Positions 20,248 through 32,099 of a DNA stretch of 64,000 bases are shown one piece after another (the stretch's first letter is position 1; each line of letters starts with the position of its first letter). The DNA lies in the NCBI GenBank assembly GCA_025174535.1, contig JALBUN010000022.1, forward strand, positions 62,001 to 126,000, written 5' to 3'. Position numbers and translations under genes: made by a program. Source of the stretch: Cantharellus purpuraceus (taxonomy: Eukaryota > Basidiomycota > Agaricomycetes > Cantharellales > Hydnaceae). The notes beneath the pieces were generated by a model. It was not told where the DNA came from. It saw only the letters and a program-made list of their open reading frames with translations, and ran no database searches.

Positions 20248-23200
20248 TCAAGCATGATGAATCCCTAGAACATTTAGGAGATTCATGTGCTTGTGAGGTG
20301 ATAAGGGCTTTGTGAGTACGTTGGCAGGGTTTTCGAAGGTGGGGATATAATGAAGTTTTATAGTACCAGCATCAACCTGTTCGCACATGTAATGATAATG
20401 AGTGTCAATATGTTTTGTCCTCAGATTATTGACCTCGTTCTTTGCAAAAGAAATAAACAATTGGTTGTCAGTGAAAACTGGAATGGGTTTGAAATCGTGC
20501 TTAAAGTCATGTCTGAGTTTAATAAGCCATATCCCCTCTGCTGATGCAATAGATCCCACAACAAGCTCTGCTTCCATTGATGTGCATCACAAGCCCCTGT
20601 TTCTTGGAAGCCCATGAGATGGGTGCTCCATTATATGTGAAGATCCATCCCATGGTAGATTTTTGATCATTTATGTCTCCTGCAAAATCCACGTCCATAA
20701 ATCCCACTAGATTGTGAGCATATCCCTCTACTCCTCTCCCCTCCTGCATATATGTGATACTATAATCCTTCGTATTCAACAGGTAACAAACGATGCATTT
20801 GGCCACTTCCCAATGAGAGAGAGTGGGATTAGAAGTGAACTGCGCACATTTGTTAGTGGCATAAGCGATGTCAGGTCAAGTGGAGATCACGCAGTAGTTG
20901 ATACTACCAATCAGGGATGCATATGGTATATCGATGATCACGTCGATACTTGTGGATGTGTGTAGGTCTGAGGATGGATTCATGGGTGACGAGACAGCTC
21001 TTCCAGTTGTTATATCAAAACACTATGCCATGGTGTTGATGAAGGAAGGCTGAGATATATGTATAGTCCCCAGTTCCTTATCTTGAACAATCCTGATCCC
21101 AAGTAGACGGTCAGGTTCCCTGAGGTCTTGTATATCAAAAATCTCTTCTATATCCTTGATCATCTTCTTCATTGATTCATGGAGTTTGTGGCTAAGAGTC
21201 TGTCATTGACATACCACCCTGCAATCTCAATGGAACCATCTTTTCCAAAGTGGAAAAAGATTGTGGTATTGGCTTCACCAGATTTAAAACCTAATCTCTC
21301 CATCTCCTTCTTGAGAGTCTGATGCCAGACACATCCTGATTGCTTGAGTCCATACAGCCCTTTATTTAATTTGCAGACCAGATGTTCTTTCCCTGATTCA
21401 ATGAATCCCTTGGGTTGTTTCATATAAACATCATCCTGAAGGGATCCATTGAGATAAGCTCCTTTGACGTCAACATGATGGAGCTCAAGGTTGTAGTGAC
21501 ATGTGAGTGTGAGGATTAGTCAGATGGAAGTAAATCAAATCATAGGGGAATAAGTCTCGTTGAAATCAAGTCCTGGAACTTGTGAGAATCCTTGCGCTAT
21601 GAGTCAGGCCTTGAATCTGTTAACGAGTCCTAGGTTATCTTGTTTGACGTGATATATCCACTTGCATCCTATGATATTTGTATTGGGTGGTTTTTCAATG
21701 AGATCCCAGGTATGATAGCCTCTCAGTGTCTCCATTTCCCTATTCATGCTCTCCTGCCATTCAATAGCATTAACCAATCCTTGTGCCTCCCTATAGTTCA
21801 TTGGTTCATCTTCAGCGAGAACAACAAGTGCCAATTTGATGTGTTTGAGGTCTGTGAGGCCCTGTGCGATGGCATCAATAGCTGCATAAAAACCATGTTG
21901 ACATTTTCCACATCCATATGTCTGGTTCTCAGGATCAAGCCATGGTCCCCATTTGAAATCCTTGGGTGCATGCTGTACTGTAGCATCCACCTTATCCGAT
22001 TGACCAACTTTGTCAGATTCAGTTCCTTCTATCTCATCTCTGGTATCCGTATCCATGATATCTGTGAGAGGACTATCTGTGATTCCAATATGGTGTGGAA
22101 GTTCACGGTCATTGGTCCATTCATGTGGGATGATTGGTGGGGTAGATGTGTTTGTAGAGATGGGTAAATCTGTGGTCCATAGGTTAGAGAGATCATTGTC
22201 GTCAGTAGCATGTATGGTGATTCTTTCAATGTGATTCGACTCATCAAATATGACATCTCTTGCTTTGATAAGAGTGTGAGTTCATGGAATCCACACCTTG
22301 TATGCCTTTGAATCATCAAAGTATCTGACAAATATTCCTTCCACCAATCTGCACTCGCCTTTCCTCCTGACAGCTTTGGGGATGAGGGCCCAGCATTTAC
22401 ATCTGTATGTGTGTAACCAGTCAATGCTCAGCTTCTTTTCCCAGAAGGCTTCATAAGGGAATATTCCAAGATGACGGTGAAGTATACGGTTTCTGATGAA
22501 ATTGATGGTGTGGATCACAGATACCCAGAACTTACTGGGAAGATCAGCCTCATGTTGAAAGGTCAAGGCCCCTTCCTGTAACATTCTATTATAACGTTCC
22601 ACGATTCCATTATGTTCTGGGGTGTATGGTGAGGTTGTTTTGTGGATAATCCCAAGCTTATGGCACATCTCTTCAAAGTCCTTTCCAATATATTCCCCTC
22701 CATTATCTGTTCTGACCTTCTTGACATCAGCTTTCTTCTGATGTAGTAGCCAAGCCATGTATCTCTTGAATGACTCCATAATCGTCTTGGATTCCTTATC
22801 CTTGAGAAATTCAATACTAGCCATACACGTCGCCAGATTGATCCAGGTAATGAAGTATTTGTATCCACCGACAGATAACTCGAATGGTCTGCAAATATCA
22901 GAAACAATGATATCACCGATGTTAGATGGTGTGGTTTCAGATTTTTGAAATGGAGTGCGAGTCTGTTTCCCATATGGGCAGTTATTGCATTGTGTGATAG
23001 GGCCATTTGGAGTGAATCCGTTGTATATGAAGCCTCTTCATTGCTTCTAGAGTAGAGTATCCAGTGTGAGCTAGTCTGGTGCCATAGGACAATCTCTGCG
23101 GGTTCAGCAGAATAATATGCAATTTCAGGTGTATCCTTGGGTAGAGATACCACAGTATATGTGAATAGATTGTCAATCTTTGGTCCTCGTGCCAGGATCT

Positions 23201-24021
23201 GTCCATTGTGTGACAATGCAGATTGGTTTTTGCTGAATAGTATGTTGACATTGGCATTTGTCATACGTCCAACTGATAGTAAATTGGCATGTAGTTTAGG
23301 TGTGTATATGACATTGGTGAGTGTGATGTGAAGGTCAGGTAGTTGGAATAAAGGGTCAGATATGATCTTTATACGTATAGATCTGCTCTAATTTGCAGTG
23401 AATGATTCCCCGCTGGTGGTTTGAATCATGATGGGTGGGATGTTATTCATGTCAAAAAATAACAGTAAGTTTCCAGATAAGTGACTAGATGCAGCAGAAT
23501 CCACCAGCCATGTGTAAGCATCATTATGGATTGATGGAGCTGAGACGGGTGATTGGATTGATACAACCAGTGATCCGGTGATTGAGGCAACCATGATGAA
23601 GTCCTTTGTCTGTCCTGCAAGGTGAGCCGGCATATTGATTGTAGGTTTATCCATCTGCTGGTTTATATTGCTGATGATTTGTCATCTGCGTAGGTCTACC
23701 TGTGGGAAACTGAGGAATATGTGCATGTAATCCCTGGTTCTGCCTCCAAGGCATCTGTCCTTCAAGTCCACCACCCTGTGCATAGCATCAAGATGCCATG
23801 TGTCCAGATTTTCCACAGTGATTACATTGCATCATGTTATATTGATTAGATCTCGGTGTGTGATTTCAAGAACTATTGTCAGGTTGTGAAATATATGGGT
23901 TTCATGTCAAAATCTTTGGTTGTAGAGGTCAGAGAGGTCTGGACTGTGCAGCAAATGCGGTGCCAGCTTGGACAGATATTTTGAGAGCATTAAGATCAGC
24001 TTTGTGCACCTTGAGACATTC
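20248..24021 (-). pseudogene. Ty1/copia gag-pol, degenerate
   Basis: On the minus strand, in order: the end of gag with a CCHC knuckle (CNHCGKSGHMAS then a TGA at 23788-23790 and C), protease motif WLVDSAASSHLSG (about 23490), the GAG-pre-integrase region, integrase with VRTDNGGEY and HNGIVERYNRM (about 22700-22600), reverse transcriptase with NIIGCKWIYHVK (21660), LNKGLYGLKQSG and WYVND (21200; usually YVDD), and RNase H ending VFTDNQLFISFAKN...ANVLTKPL at 20248. Frameshifts and stops separate the parts. The usual catalytic YVDD has become YVND. The 5' end is lost at 24021, where another LTR-like sequence begins. Confidence 0.92.
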
Positions 24022-25480
24022 TGTTGGGGTATATGCAATTCTAAACTATCAAATAAGGACTATTATTTAGTAGTTTAAAGGTATTTCAAATGTTCTATTG
24101 AATGTACTTATATTTCGCTTTTTTGTGTATTTGAGCCCACAAGTGTACACAAGGGGTCAGTTGCTGATATAATCTGTCATTCAACTCTGATGAGCACTTG
24201 CACATGAGCGAACAACATGCGCATTACATAATCATTGGAGTTTGCGCACTTCAGCCAAAAGCAGCCACAGAAGGTTCTGACACCTTCCTGGACCTTCCAC
24301 AAGGTTCCCCAGCCTTCTCTTTCCTTCCAGGGGCTTCTATAAGTGCCAGGAATGTTCTCTGATTAGTTACATAAGCTAGATAGTCCATGTATATAAAAAG
24401 GGCTGCAACAGCAGTGCAAAAATAAGATCTTTTTACCACACACACACAGCAGTGTCTACTCAAGCATTGAGTAATCATCACATAAGCATCACACTTATAT
24501 CAGCTACTCTTAGTATATTAACTTTGATTGACTCTCAGAGAAGCCAGAAGTTATTATATTACAAGCGCAGCAGGCTCTAATATTAATCAAACTCGGAGAA
24601 GAGGTTAATACGGAGTAAGTGATTAGTAATTAACACACTACAAGCCCACTCAGAGCAGTAACTTGAAGTGTATTAATTGTTATTCATTGATCAAGAACCT
24701 TACACGTGTAATTGAGACTCTGAGGTTAGTCAAATTATCACATATCGGGCTATTGGTTATAATCAAGAATCTTGCACATTTAATTGAGACTCTGAGGTTA
24801 GTCTTAATACGTACTAGGCTATTGATTGGTCAAGAATACTGCATGTTTAATTGAGACTCTGAGGTTAGTCAGGTTAACACGTACTTTGCTATTGATCGGT
24901 TGGTTCAATTGTGGGCATTTCAATAAATCAACAACACAGTCTATTAACTCACCTCTTTGAGACGAGATTAATATCCCTTGACTGTTGATTCTATCATGGA
25001 TAAACACGTACAGTGAATACGCTTGTTCAGAAGGAAGTGTTCAAGTGTGTATCTATCTTTTTATGTTGAAGGGATTATTGTTGGCTATAATCCACTCAAC
25101 CTGTGGTCCTAAGGCACTAGGTTACTTCCCCCTTTGAAGTATCTGAACCCTTGAACACCTGTCAATCTTGACTTTACATTGCATCAGCAGTAAAGCATGA
25201 ACTACATGTAACAAGCATAAAAATCTCTATTGCTTCACTTCCTGTGGCAACATTGATTGTGTTTGTTCACCGGAGTATAATTTCTTAATTGGGTTCTCCG
25301 TTAAAATAGTTTCAAGCTTATTGCTAGCCTTGAAAGGTCATACATCCTTGGGCTAAACTTAGATTGTGATTAACACCACAGTTTAGGTTGAAGTTTACAG
25401 TTCCAAAACAGACCCCCATGATACACCCCGACCCCTGCTCTGACTCTGACCCAAAACTGACCCCAAATTGAACCTAGTGT
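24022..25480 (+). mobile_element. LTR-like sequence (starts TGTTGGGG) with internal repeats
   Basis: Begins TGTTGGGGTATATGC exactly where copia gag stops, has a TATA-like TATATAAAAAGGG near 24390 and a CA run near 24437, and runs into AT-rich spacer. No matching end was identified, so the right boundary is a guess. Confidence 0.45.
24690..24915 (+). repeat. Tandem repeat, three units of 67-72 bp
   Basis: The block ATTGAGACTCTGAGGTTAGT starts at 24711, 24783 and 24850 and is preceded in each by a TCAAGAA-C-TT/TGC-C segment. Noncoding; part of the LTR-like sequence. Confidence 0.8.
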
Positions 25481-25685
25481 GTAACAAATTTGGATATCCT
25501 AAAAGATTTCAGATGTCCAAAATTATTATAAATATAAATATATACATTTTAATAAACTTTGAAAGATAAGATATTTGTTGAGATGAACATAATTATTTAC
25601 ATGGATATACTAGGAATGTATGTATTAATATAATTGGTATAATATGGGATATTTATATATTGTTTTGGAACGTGCAAAATTATGG

Positions 25686-25984
25686 TGTTAGGGCAAACTC
25701 TAAATCACCACAATTCCATGAATGAAGAATATCAAATCCTGCTGCAGCACAACTCCAGAAACAATTTAATGTTTGTACTTGGTTACAATCCCTTGTATTG
25801 GTCAATGTAGACTATATGCAGAAAAGTAATACATTTCTCAGCAGCAAGAAATGAATAAGACTTCCAGAGTCTAGAGTTCATGGATGCTTAGGGGTCCAGA
25901 TATTCAGAAATGAGGGGAATGCACTTAGAGGCTAAAGGAAGTAGGTGGATGAATCCAACCATCCAACCAGTGTCACTCTGAAGC
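25686..25984 (-). mobile_element. LTR type B 3' fragment, minus orientation
   Basis: Same orientation and sequence as 16831-17130 (starts TGTTAGGGCAAACTC on the plus strand). It abuts the plus-oriented copy at 25985, making about 300-bp inverted arms with 27065-27363. Confidence 0.75.
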
Positions 25985-27363
25985 TGTATGGGAACCACCT
26001 TTTCCCTATCAAATTCTATTCATGCACCACCAATGTGCTTTATTTTGCTTTTCCATTCCTAAATATCAGCATATACATGGTGTTTTTACCTGGAGTGGAC
26101 CTATTCAAATATTCTCTATTTTTCCCTATTTTTGGGGGGTTTTCCATGCAGAACTTTGCCCAGAATGTGCTGGTTCTGCTGTGCTACAGTTGTGGACCCA
26201 CTGATGCTCACAAACCTTTACATAGTCAGCACTCCACCTCAGAACTAGCCATTTGGCCCAAATTCAAGCTCAGATGTCTCTGATCAATAAATATTTCATA
26301 ACTTGATAACCACAGCCTCTCAGGGCACCATTTTCTGTGGAGATTATGATCTGAGATGTGGCTATGCATGGCTGTGCAAACCAGTGCAGAAAAACAGGGT
26401 GGATACCCTCTTTTTTTGCCTGATCAGTGCCTAGTCCAGTGATCAGAGCAGGTTGTTTGGCTTGGAATCTTCTACCCCTTTCTTCCACCTTCCACAACCT
26501 TCCAGCAGTTTCCATCTATTACTAGATAGAAGGTTCCAGAAGCATTATTCAGCCCCTGATCAGTGTTAGTTCAGTGATCAGAGCAGCTGATTGGCTTGGA
26601 ATATTCTATCCACCTTCCACAACCTTCCAGCAGTTTCCATCTACTGGAAGCATTAGTCAGCCCCTGTAAATACAATATAAAAGGAGGCCATTTTGCCTCT
26701 GAAATAGCAACTAATTCTACCAATTCTACCCCATCTTCTGCACACCAGTGTGACTAGAGTGACATACAGTGTCATCCTCTATATCTCAGTAACTGTTGAT
26801 TGTCCAGTTCAAGGGTCACTTACAGTTGTGTAACTGTACTTGATTGCACTCAAAGTAGTGATTGTCCTGCTTTGGGCATGAGTGTAGTATCTGCCTCACG
26901 TGACTACAAATCTACAGGGTGAGATTGTCTGTCAATAGTCCTGCCATTAGTGCTCTTGTTTAAGTTACTAGTGTGTACTGCCTTTGCAGAGCATTAAAAT
27001 CTTGAACTCATGTGAAGCAGTAGCTAGACTACTTCACACATCACTGTTACCCACTTCAGAGTGTCACTGGTTGGATAGTTGGATTCATCCACCTACTTCC
27101 TTTAGCCTCTAAGTGCATTCCCCTCATTTCTGAATATCTGGACCCCTAAGTGTCCATGAACTCTAGACTCTGGAAGTCATATTCCTTTCCTGCTGCTAAG
27201 AAACATATTACCTTCCTGCATATAGTCTGCATTGACCATTACAATGGATTGTAACCAAAGTACAAACATTAAATTGTTTCTGGAGTTGTGCTGCAGTAGG
27301 ATTTGATATTCTTCTCAGTGGTTTATTTCATGGAATTGTGGTGATTTAGAGTTTGCCCTGACA
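25985..27363 (+). mobile_element. LTR type B, plus orientation, complete (1.38 kb)
   Basis: Starts TGTATGGGAACC and ends GCCCTGACA; TATA box AATATAAAAGG at 26674-26684. Contains a partial internal duplication (CTTCCAGCAGTTTCCATCTA at about 26500 and 26626). Lacks the TGAGTCA array of the copy at 16831-18259. Confidence 0.75.
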
Positions 27364-27850
27364 CCATAATTTTGTGGATTCCAAAACAGGTGGGGCCCAT
27401 AACCTAACAACTTAGGCAGGTGAAGGCTCAGATAGGGGCTGGAGTTCAGCAGAAAGGGTGTAAACTCCATCCAGTAAGCACCAAAAGAAAATTTCAGTAC
27501 CACCCCCAAACTGTGCACCCACATGAGTCCATGTTGAGGGTGAATTGCTCCATAGATGAGTCATCATCATATGAACTTTCTAGTGCATTATATGTTATTC
27601 TTGTTCAATGTACTTAACACTGACATAACTGCAGTTGATAGAAGACATCAGCTTGAAATAAGTGCATTTTGACACTTACAATGAGATCATGATGATGTGC
27701 TCACAGCAAATTTTCATTCCTTATTTGAAGTGCAAAATAAAATAAAGTGATGTATCCTTCAAAAAACATTGAATGGTTATACATGTGTAAATTTGTACTT
27801 AAGTACAGAGCTAGCATGAATCACACTGAATTTTAGTGTGATTTTTTCCT
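27364..27850 (+). mobile_element. Retroelement 5' leader remnant and spacer
   Basis: Follows the end of the LTR at 27363, so by position it is the primer-binding/leader region; a matching segment abuts the other type B LTR at 16805-16830. No gag is readable and the element is cut off by about 27600. Confidence 0.45.
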
Positions 27851-27854
27851 AGTG

Positions 27855-29113
27855 TCATCCTGCCTGCAGGATTGACCCGACTGTTTCATTGCTCCATTCT
27901 TTTGGGAGAATGTCCGAAGCATGTTCCAACGCCATGTCGTCGCATTCATCGCGGGACATGAAGTGAATGGCCCTACCATGCGTACATGCAAAGCGTCTGC
28001 ATAGGTCATCGGAAGACTCCACCGCGTCTCCAAGCTTCAGGCACGAAACAATGCCCGCTACCGCTTCTTCCCAGTCGGCCCGCGTCCGTCGATGAACAAA
28101 ATCAATAAGACCCGAGGGAATCTTTTTCATTGTGATCGCCAGCGTTGTGAGCTGGGGACATACAGAGCTGAAGTCCCGGTCTCGAGGAGCTAGAACGGTG
28201 AGGAAACGGTCCAATGTGGGCGAATCTTCGATAACGAGGGTGTCCAGATGATCCAATTGACGCAACATGGTGTGGATATTATAGGTGTAGATGGGTTAGC
28301 TTGACTGTCCCATCTCCACAAATAGCATCGATAGCACCCATCGGATCCCGAACCCAGAGCTCAAGCGACTGGAGTGATGGAACATAGAGATGCGAGAGAA
28401 ATACCCTTGCAGATCCAGGTGTGTAAACACGGAGTGACTTGAGATTTTGTGGAAGGTGGCACTTGGACTTGTCCTGCGACCTTGCTAACCCAATGTAAAG
28501 AGACAAGGTTGGGCAAGGTACTCGGAAGGTGTAAGGATGAGGGATCATCAAGGAAGCTAATAACAAGATGTCGCACGGTCAACATGGGATGGCCTACGAA
28601 AGATCGAACGATGCTCCCAGAGTTTTTGAGAGCGATTGACCGAAGTTCAGGACAGTGAGAATGTCCTAATTCATAACCATTGCCGTCAGAGGCGTGTTTG
28701 AAGGTCTGCATCATGGGTACATTGATTGAAAATCCGTGAGGGAACATTCCTGGGGAGTCTTGACCAAATCTGAGGACCATCATTCAAAATCATGTGCCAT
28801 GTGCGGCAGACGTTCCCAAGCAGTTCCGCAACCTCGTGTGGGCGCAATGATTGAAGTTTCATCCTGGTTGACGTCCGTCTCCGCCTTGTGGTTGGAATTG
28901 ATGGAATGCAGAGACGGAATATTTCCACCGATATTTCTACGGGGAGTTTTCGGATGGGAGCCACGATGGCGTTACCCATGTCGCGCGCCCTGACCAGCCT
29001 GTGGCGGCGAGCCTGAAGAGCCCCCGATCTCCTCGTCGATTGCTCTGATCGCCTCTTGTCGTGCCACGTTGCGTAACGTGATAGCGTGGGCTTCCTCTAC
29101 ATTGGGCACACAC
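27855..29113 (-). pseudogene. F-box/LRR-type protein, frameshifted
   Basis: The minus strand from an ATG at 29113 (MCVPNVEEAHAITLRNVARQ) leads to an F-box: IRKLPVEISVEIFRLCIPSI near 28960 and GNVCRTWHMILNDGPQIWS near 28830. LRR-like coding continues in other frames: HCPELRSIALKNSGSIV near 28640, PQNLKSLRVYTPGSARVF near 28440, YVPSLQSLELWVRDPMGAID near 28370 and LDHLDTLVIEDSPTLDRFL near 28255. F-box proteins recruit substrates to SCF ubiquitin ligases. Frame changes near 29020, 28690, 28500 and 28270 are not explained by plausible introns, so I call it a pseudogene of a family that is large and fast-evolving in Agaricomycetes. Confidence 0.7.
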
Positions 29114-29593
29114 ATTGTCACGCGGATTGAGATATCCTCATCCATCAAACATATCCCTCTGCAAAACGAGACTGATCATAAGTTTGCTGCCTTGCAGTTT
29201 GTCCGTCTCCAAGATGAGCTTTCGACGCCTTGTGGCTCGGTTACGTAATTGCAAGAAGTGCCAGAGTGCATGGCAAAGATTGAAACATGCCCGGAAGGCA
29301 TAGACTCTTGAACACTTATCTCTCCACCAGGTGGCTGTTATGTGGACTCGTCTATGGATTGGTGCTCAGAGTAAGTATTCGACCGCCCACGAATTATATG
29401 ACTTGTCCTGGATGGTTTCCAACGTGGCTCCATAGGTGTGACCTAGAGGGGGATCCCCGGTAGCGTGCGTGAAATCCAAGTTCTGCATGCTAGTAGAGCG
29501 TGGAGATATGGTCTTATATAATGTCGGCGCCAATGGTCTCATTGACAATCACAGTTACCAACTTTGACGACCGTTTACTAGGTACACTGTGTC

Positions 29594-29790
29594 GGATCGG
29601 ATGGATGTGGAGATGGCACCGTCAAGCTAACCCATCTACACCTATTCACCACCTTGTTGCAATTTCGCTGTGATTTCCATCGCACGCTCCGTCTATCGAA
29701 GTTCTCAGTGGATGGTTGTGTGATGATGGAAGTCTTCAGTATGGATTCAGATGCCATCAAGTATGGGCACGCGATCTGATAGATTAGTAC
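29594..29790 (+). pseudogene. F-box/LRR paralogue fragment, inverted
   Basis: The forward frame reads GCGDGTVKLTHLHLFTTLLQ and a further 40 or so residues before a stop. The first part matches the minus-strand relic at 28279-28320, so it is an inverted piece of a related gene. Confidence 0.55.
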
Positions 29791-30367
29791 ACTTCGAACT
29801 CCCCTTGGGTTCGGAAGCTCCGTCAAGTAAAGTGCTGGCGGCAGACACGCACGCAACCAGTGTTATTTCAGGCTGTTTGAACACCTCACGAAACTCTCGC
29901 GTGATCAAGGCTAATCTAACCGCGGTGATATATAGTGCTCCCGACTCGCGGGGAAGCGCACAGCTAAGCCTAGCGTTGAGCAGCCGATTTCATGCGAGGA
30001 CTGTGGATAGGGTACCTCGAATCTCAGCACACGTTGATATGAGTGTGGACCATCAACGGCGTGATGTGCCCGTCGTTCCATATATACCTTTAGAGGTTTC
30101 TTTCTTACTCACTACTCGCCGCGTCGAGATATGCCTGTATTGCTACGTATTCCGCTGTGTTGGTGTTCCACTTGAAGGCTTGTCTTCTGGAGGGGGAGCC
30201 CGGGCGTATTTCCCCGAGCACGCAGCATCGGCTGTGCCATGGGTGCGCGCGTTGGGCCGCGGCAGAAGAGCAATTGGAGCTCAGGTGAGCGGTTGTCGCC
30301 GTGCAGACGGAGTGGCAGGCACCTCCTGTTGCGCCTTTTAATGCAGGACTCTTTTTTATTGTTTTCG
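29791..30367. other. Upstream region of the F-box gene
   Basis: Open frames here continue into the downstream gene but show no motif. Presumed promoter and 5' UTR. Confidence 0.35.
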
Positions 30368-31840
30368 ATGACCACGAACAGCAAGCAAGTGAGCAAGGCG
30401 GGGAGCGTTGCGCCGGAGATTGTGTTCATGATTCTGAACCATGTGCGCCATCCGCGGGACACGCTGCCAGACCCGGCGCATGTGCTGCCTACGCTGCGAG
30501 CGCTGCCGCTGGTGTGCCAGGCGTGGTATGGGCCCAGCATGGAGGTGCTGTACCAGAGGGTCATATTCTCTTCGCGGTCGTCGCGGCAGACCAAGCTGCT
30601 GATCCAGAGCATCCGCCGAAATCCAGCGCTGGGACGCTTTGTCCACGTCCTGTGCTTCCCCGACCTCCGATTCCGTCCCTGCGACTACTACCGCAACGAG
30701 CGCTCCACCGTCCGTCTACGCAACTACGCTACGCTGATCTCCATCTGTCCCAACCTCATATTCCTCAGACTGCCCACCAACCTGCAAAACGCGCTCTCGC
30801 CACACGACGTCCCGGGCCTCCCTCTGTCGACGGGACACACGCTCAGCCTGCTCAGCCTGCATCTGACGACCCACAGCGGAGCTACACGGTATGCCTCCGA
30901 CTCGCAGGCCCGGACCTGCGCCACGCTCTCCTTTCTCCCTATCCACACGTCCTTCCCCTGTCTCATCCATCTCACCCTCGCCAACTTCACCCTCACCCTC
31001 GACTCCTTTCCCAGCAGCTCCCGGCTGCTCTTCCCATACCTGCCTGCCCTGCGCTCCCTCACGCTCACCTCCTGTCTGCTCGACGAGCGCGCCGCCACCC
31101 AGATATTCAACTCGGTCCGCGGCTCCCTCAGGCACCTCGAGCTCTGGCAGAGCGGGTACCTCCCCGAGCTCAGCGAGACCGCCCTCCGCATCCTCGGCCC
31201 CACGCTCGAGGGGCTCGTCATCGACGAGTATCTGTACGAGTACCACGTGATGCTCGACGGCCCCGCCGCGTTCGCGCTGGCGCTGCCCGCGCTGCGCAGC
31301 CTCAAGATCGCGGCGGAGAAGCTGTCGGTGGAGGAGCTGCGGCGCTTGCCGCCGACGCTGGAGAAGCTCAAGATCACGGCGCTCCCCGTGTGCGCGTGTG
31401 CGGCGTGTGCCAGGGGGGGGGAGGAGGGGTGGTCCACGCAGGCGGAGGCGGAGGGGCTGGAGGCGGCGGGGGTGCGGGGGTGCGAGATGGGCGTGGCGTT
31501 GGCGCTGGCGCTGGTGCATGAGGCGTTTGATGGGGTGCGGTTGAGGGAGATTGTGTTGGCGGGGCGGTGCTGTGCGTGGCACAAGTGGGACGATGTGCTG
31601 GAGGAGCGCTGTGTGAGTCGTGGCATACGGTTGGTGAAGGAGATGAGGCCCGGTGCGTGTTCCGTCCATGAGGCCTTGGTTCGTTTGGCTGACCACCCGT
31701 GGGCACGTGTTGCAGGCGAATGCCATGATACGCGTTCGCCGGTACGACGACGCGTCGATGCGGTTGTGCGCCGCACGTCGTGGCCTGTGCATAAAGTCAA
31801 CACGGTCTGGGCAAGCTTTACCGACAAGTTTGCGTGGTGA
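30368..31840 (+). CDS. F-box-like/LRR protein, 490 residues, intronless
   Basis: The frame is open from 30239, but I choose the ATG at 30368 because MTTNSKQVSKAGSVAPEIVF leads straight into the F-box-like helix (VAPEIVFMILNHV...LPLVCQAWYGPSMEVLYQRV). Repeated leucine-rich stretches follow (ATLISICPNLIFLRLP, FPCLIHLTLANFTLTL, LPALRSLTLTSCLL, SLRHLELWQSGYLPEL, LPALRSLKIAAEKLSVEEL). Such proteins are predicted SCF substrate receptors. A cysteine pair region (CACAACARGG) and a charged, less conserved C-terminus follow. The 31000-31500 part is very GC-rich, which opens long antisense frames; these are shadows. The 3' end could be altered by an unseen intron. Confidence 0.8.
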   Translation: MTTNSKQVSKAGSVAPEIVFMILNHVRHPRDTLPDPAHVLPTLRALPLVCQAWYGPSMEVLYQRVIFSSRSSRQTKLLIQSIRRNPALGRFVHVLCFPDLRFRPCDYYRNERSTVRLRNYATLISICPNLIFLRLPTNLQNALSPHDVPGLPLSTGHTLSLLSLHLTTHSGATRYASDSQARTCATLSFLPIHTSFPCLIHLTLANFTLTLDSFPSSSRLLFPYLPALRSLTLTSCLLDERAATQIFNSVRGSLRHLELWQSGYLPELSETALRILGPTLEGLVIDEYLYEYHVMLDGPAAFALALPALRSLKIAAEKLSVEELRRLPPTLEKLKITALPVCACAACARGGEEGWSTQAEAEGLEAAGVRGCEMGVALALALVHEAFDGVRLREIVLAGRCCAWHKWDDVLEERCVSRGIRLVKEMRPGACSVHEALVRLADHPWARVAGECHDTRSPVRRRVDAVVRRTSWPVHKVNTVWASFTDKFAW

Positions 31841-32099
31841 GCGCGCCGCCAGGCCTGGCGACAACTGCGTCCGACTGCATCCGTTGTGGCGCTGTGATAT
31901 ATCTTATTTTGCGGTTCAAGTTAGACGACCCTCCTTCGGTGTTTGTGATGATGATCATCTGCCTCTACTGACCGACGCATTCTGTACGCGCTAATTGTAT
32001 CCCTCATCGTGCCCCGTTTCTATCTATGTTTTGGTTTGATGACGTCGTATGTGTCGCTTGTTATATCGTAGATGTTAGTGACCCGATTTGGTTTTTGAT

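Noticed and set aside
25945..26283. 112-codon ORF similar to ORFs at 18987-19415
   Set aside because: Shared because both lie in copies of LTR type B; the frame is not conserved as protein.
30716..31864. Antisense ORFs of 367-382 codons
   Set aside because: GC-rich codon bias of the plus-strand F-box gene opens these frames; they have no motif and biased R/G/A/E composition.
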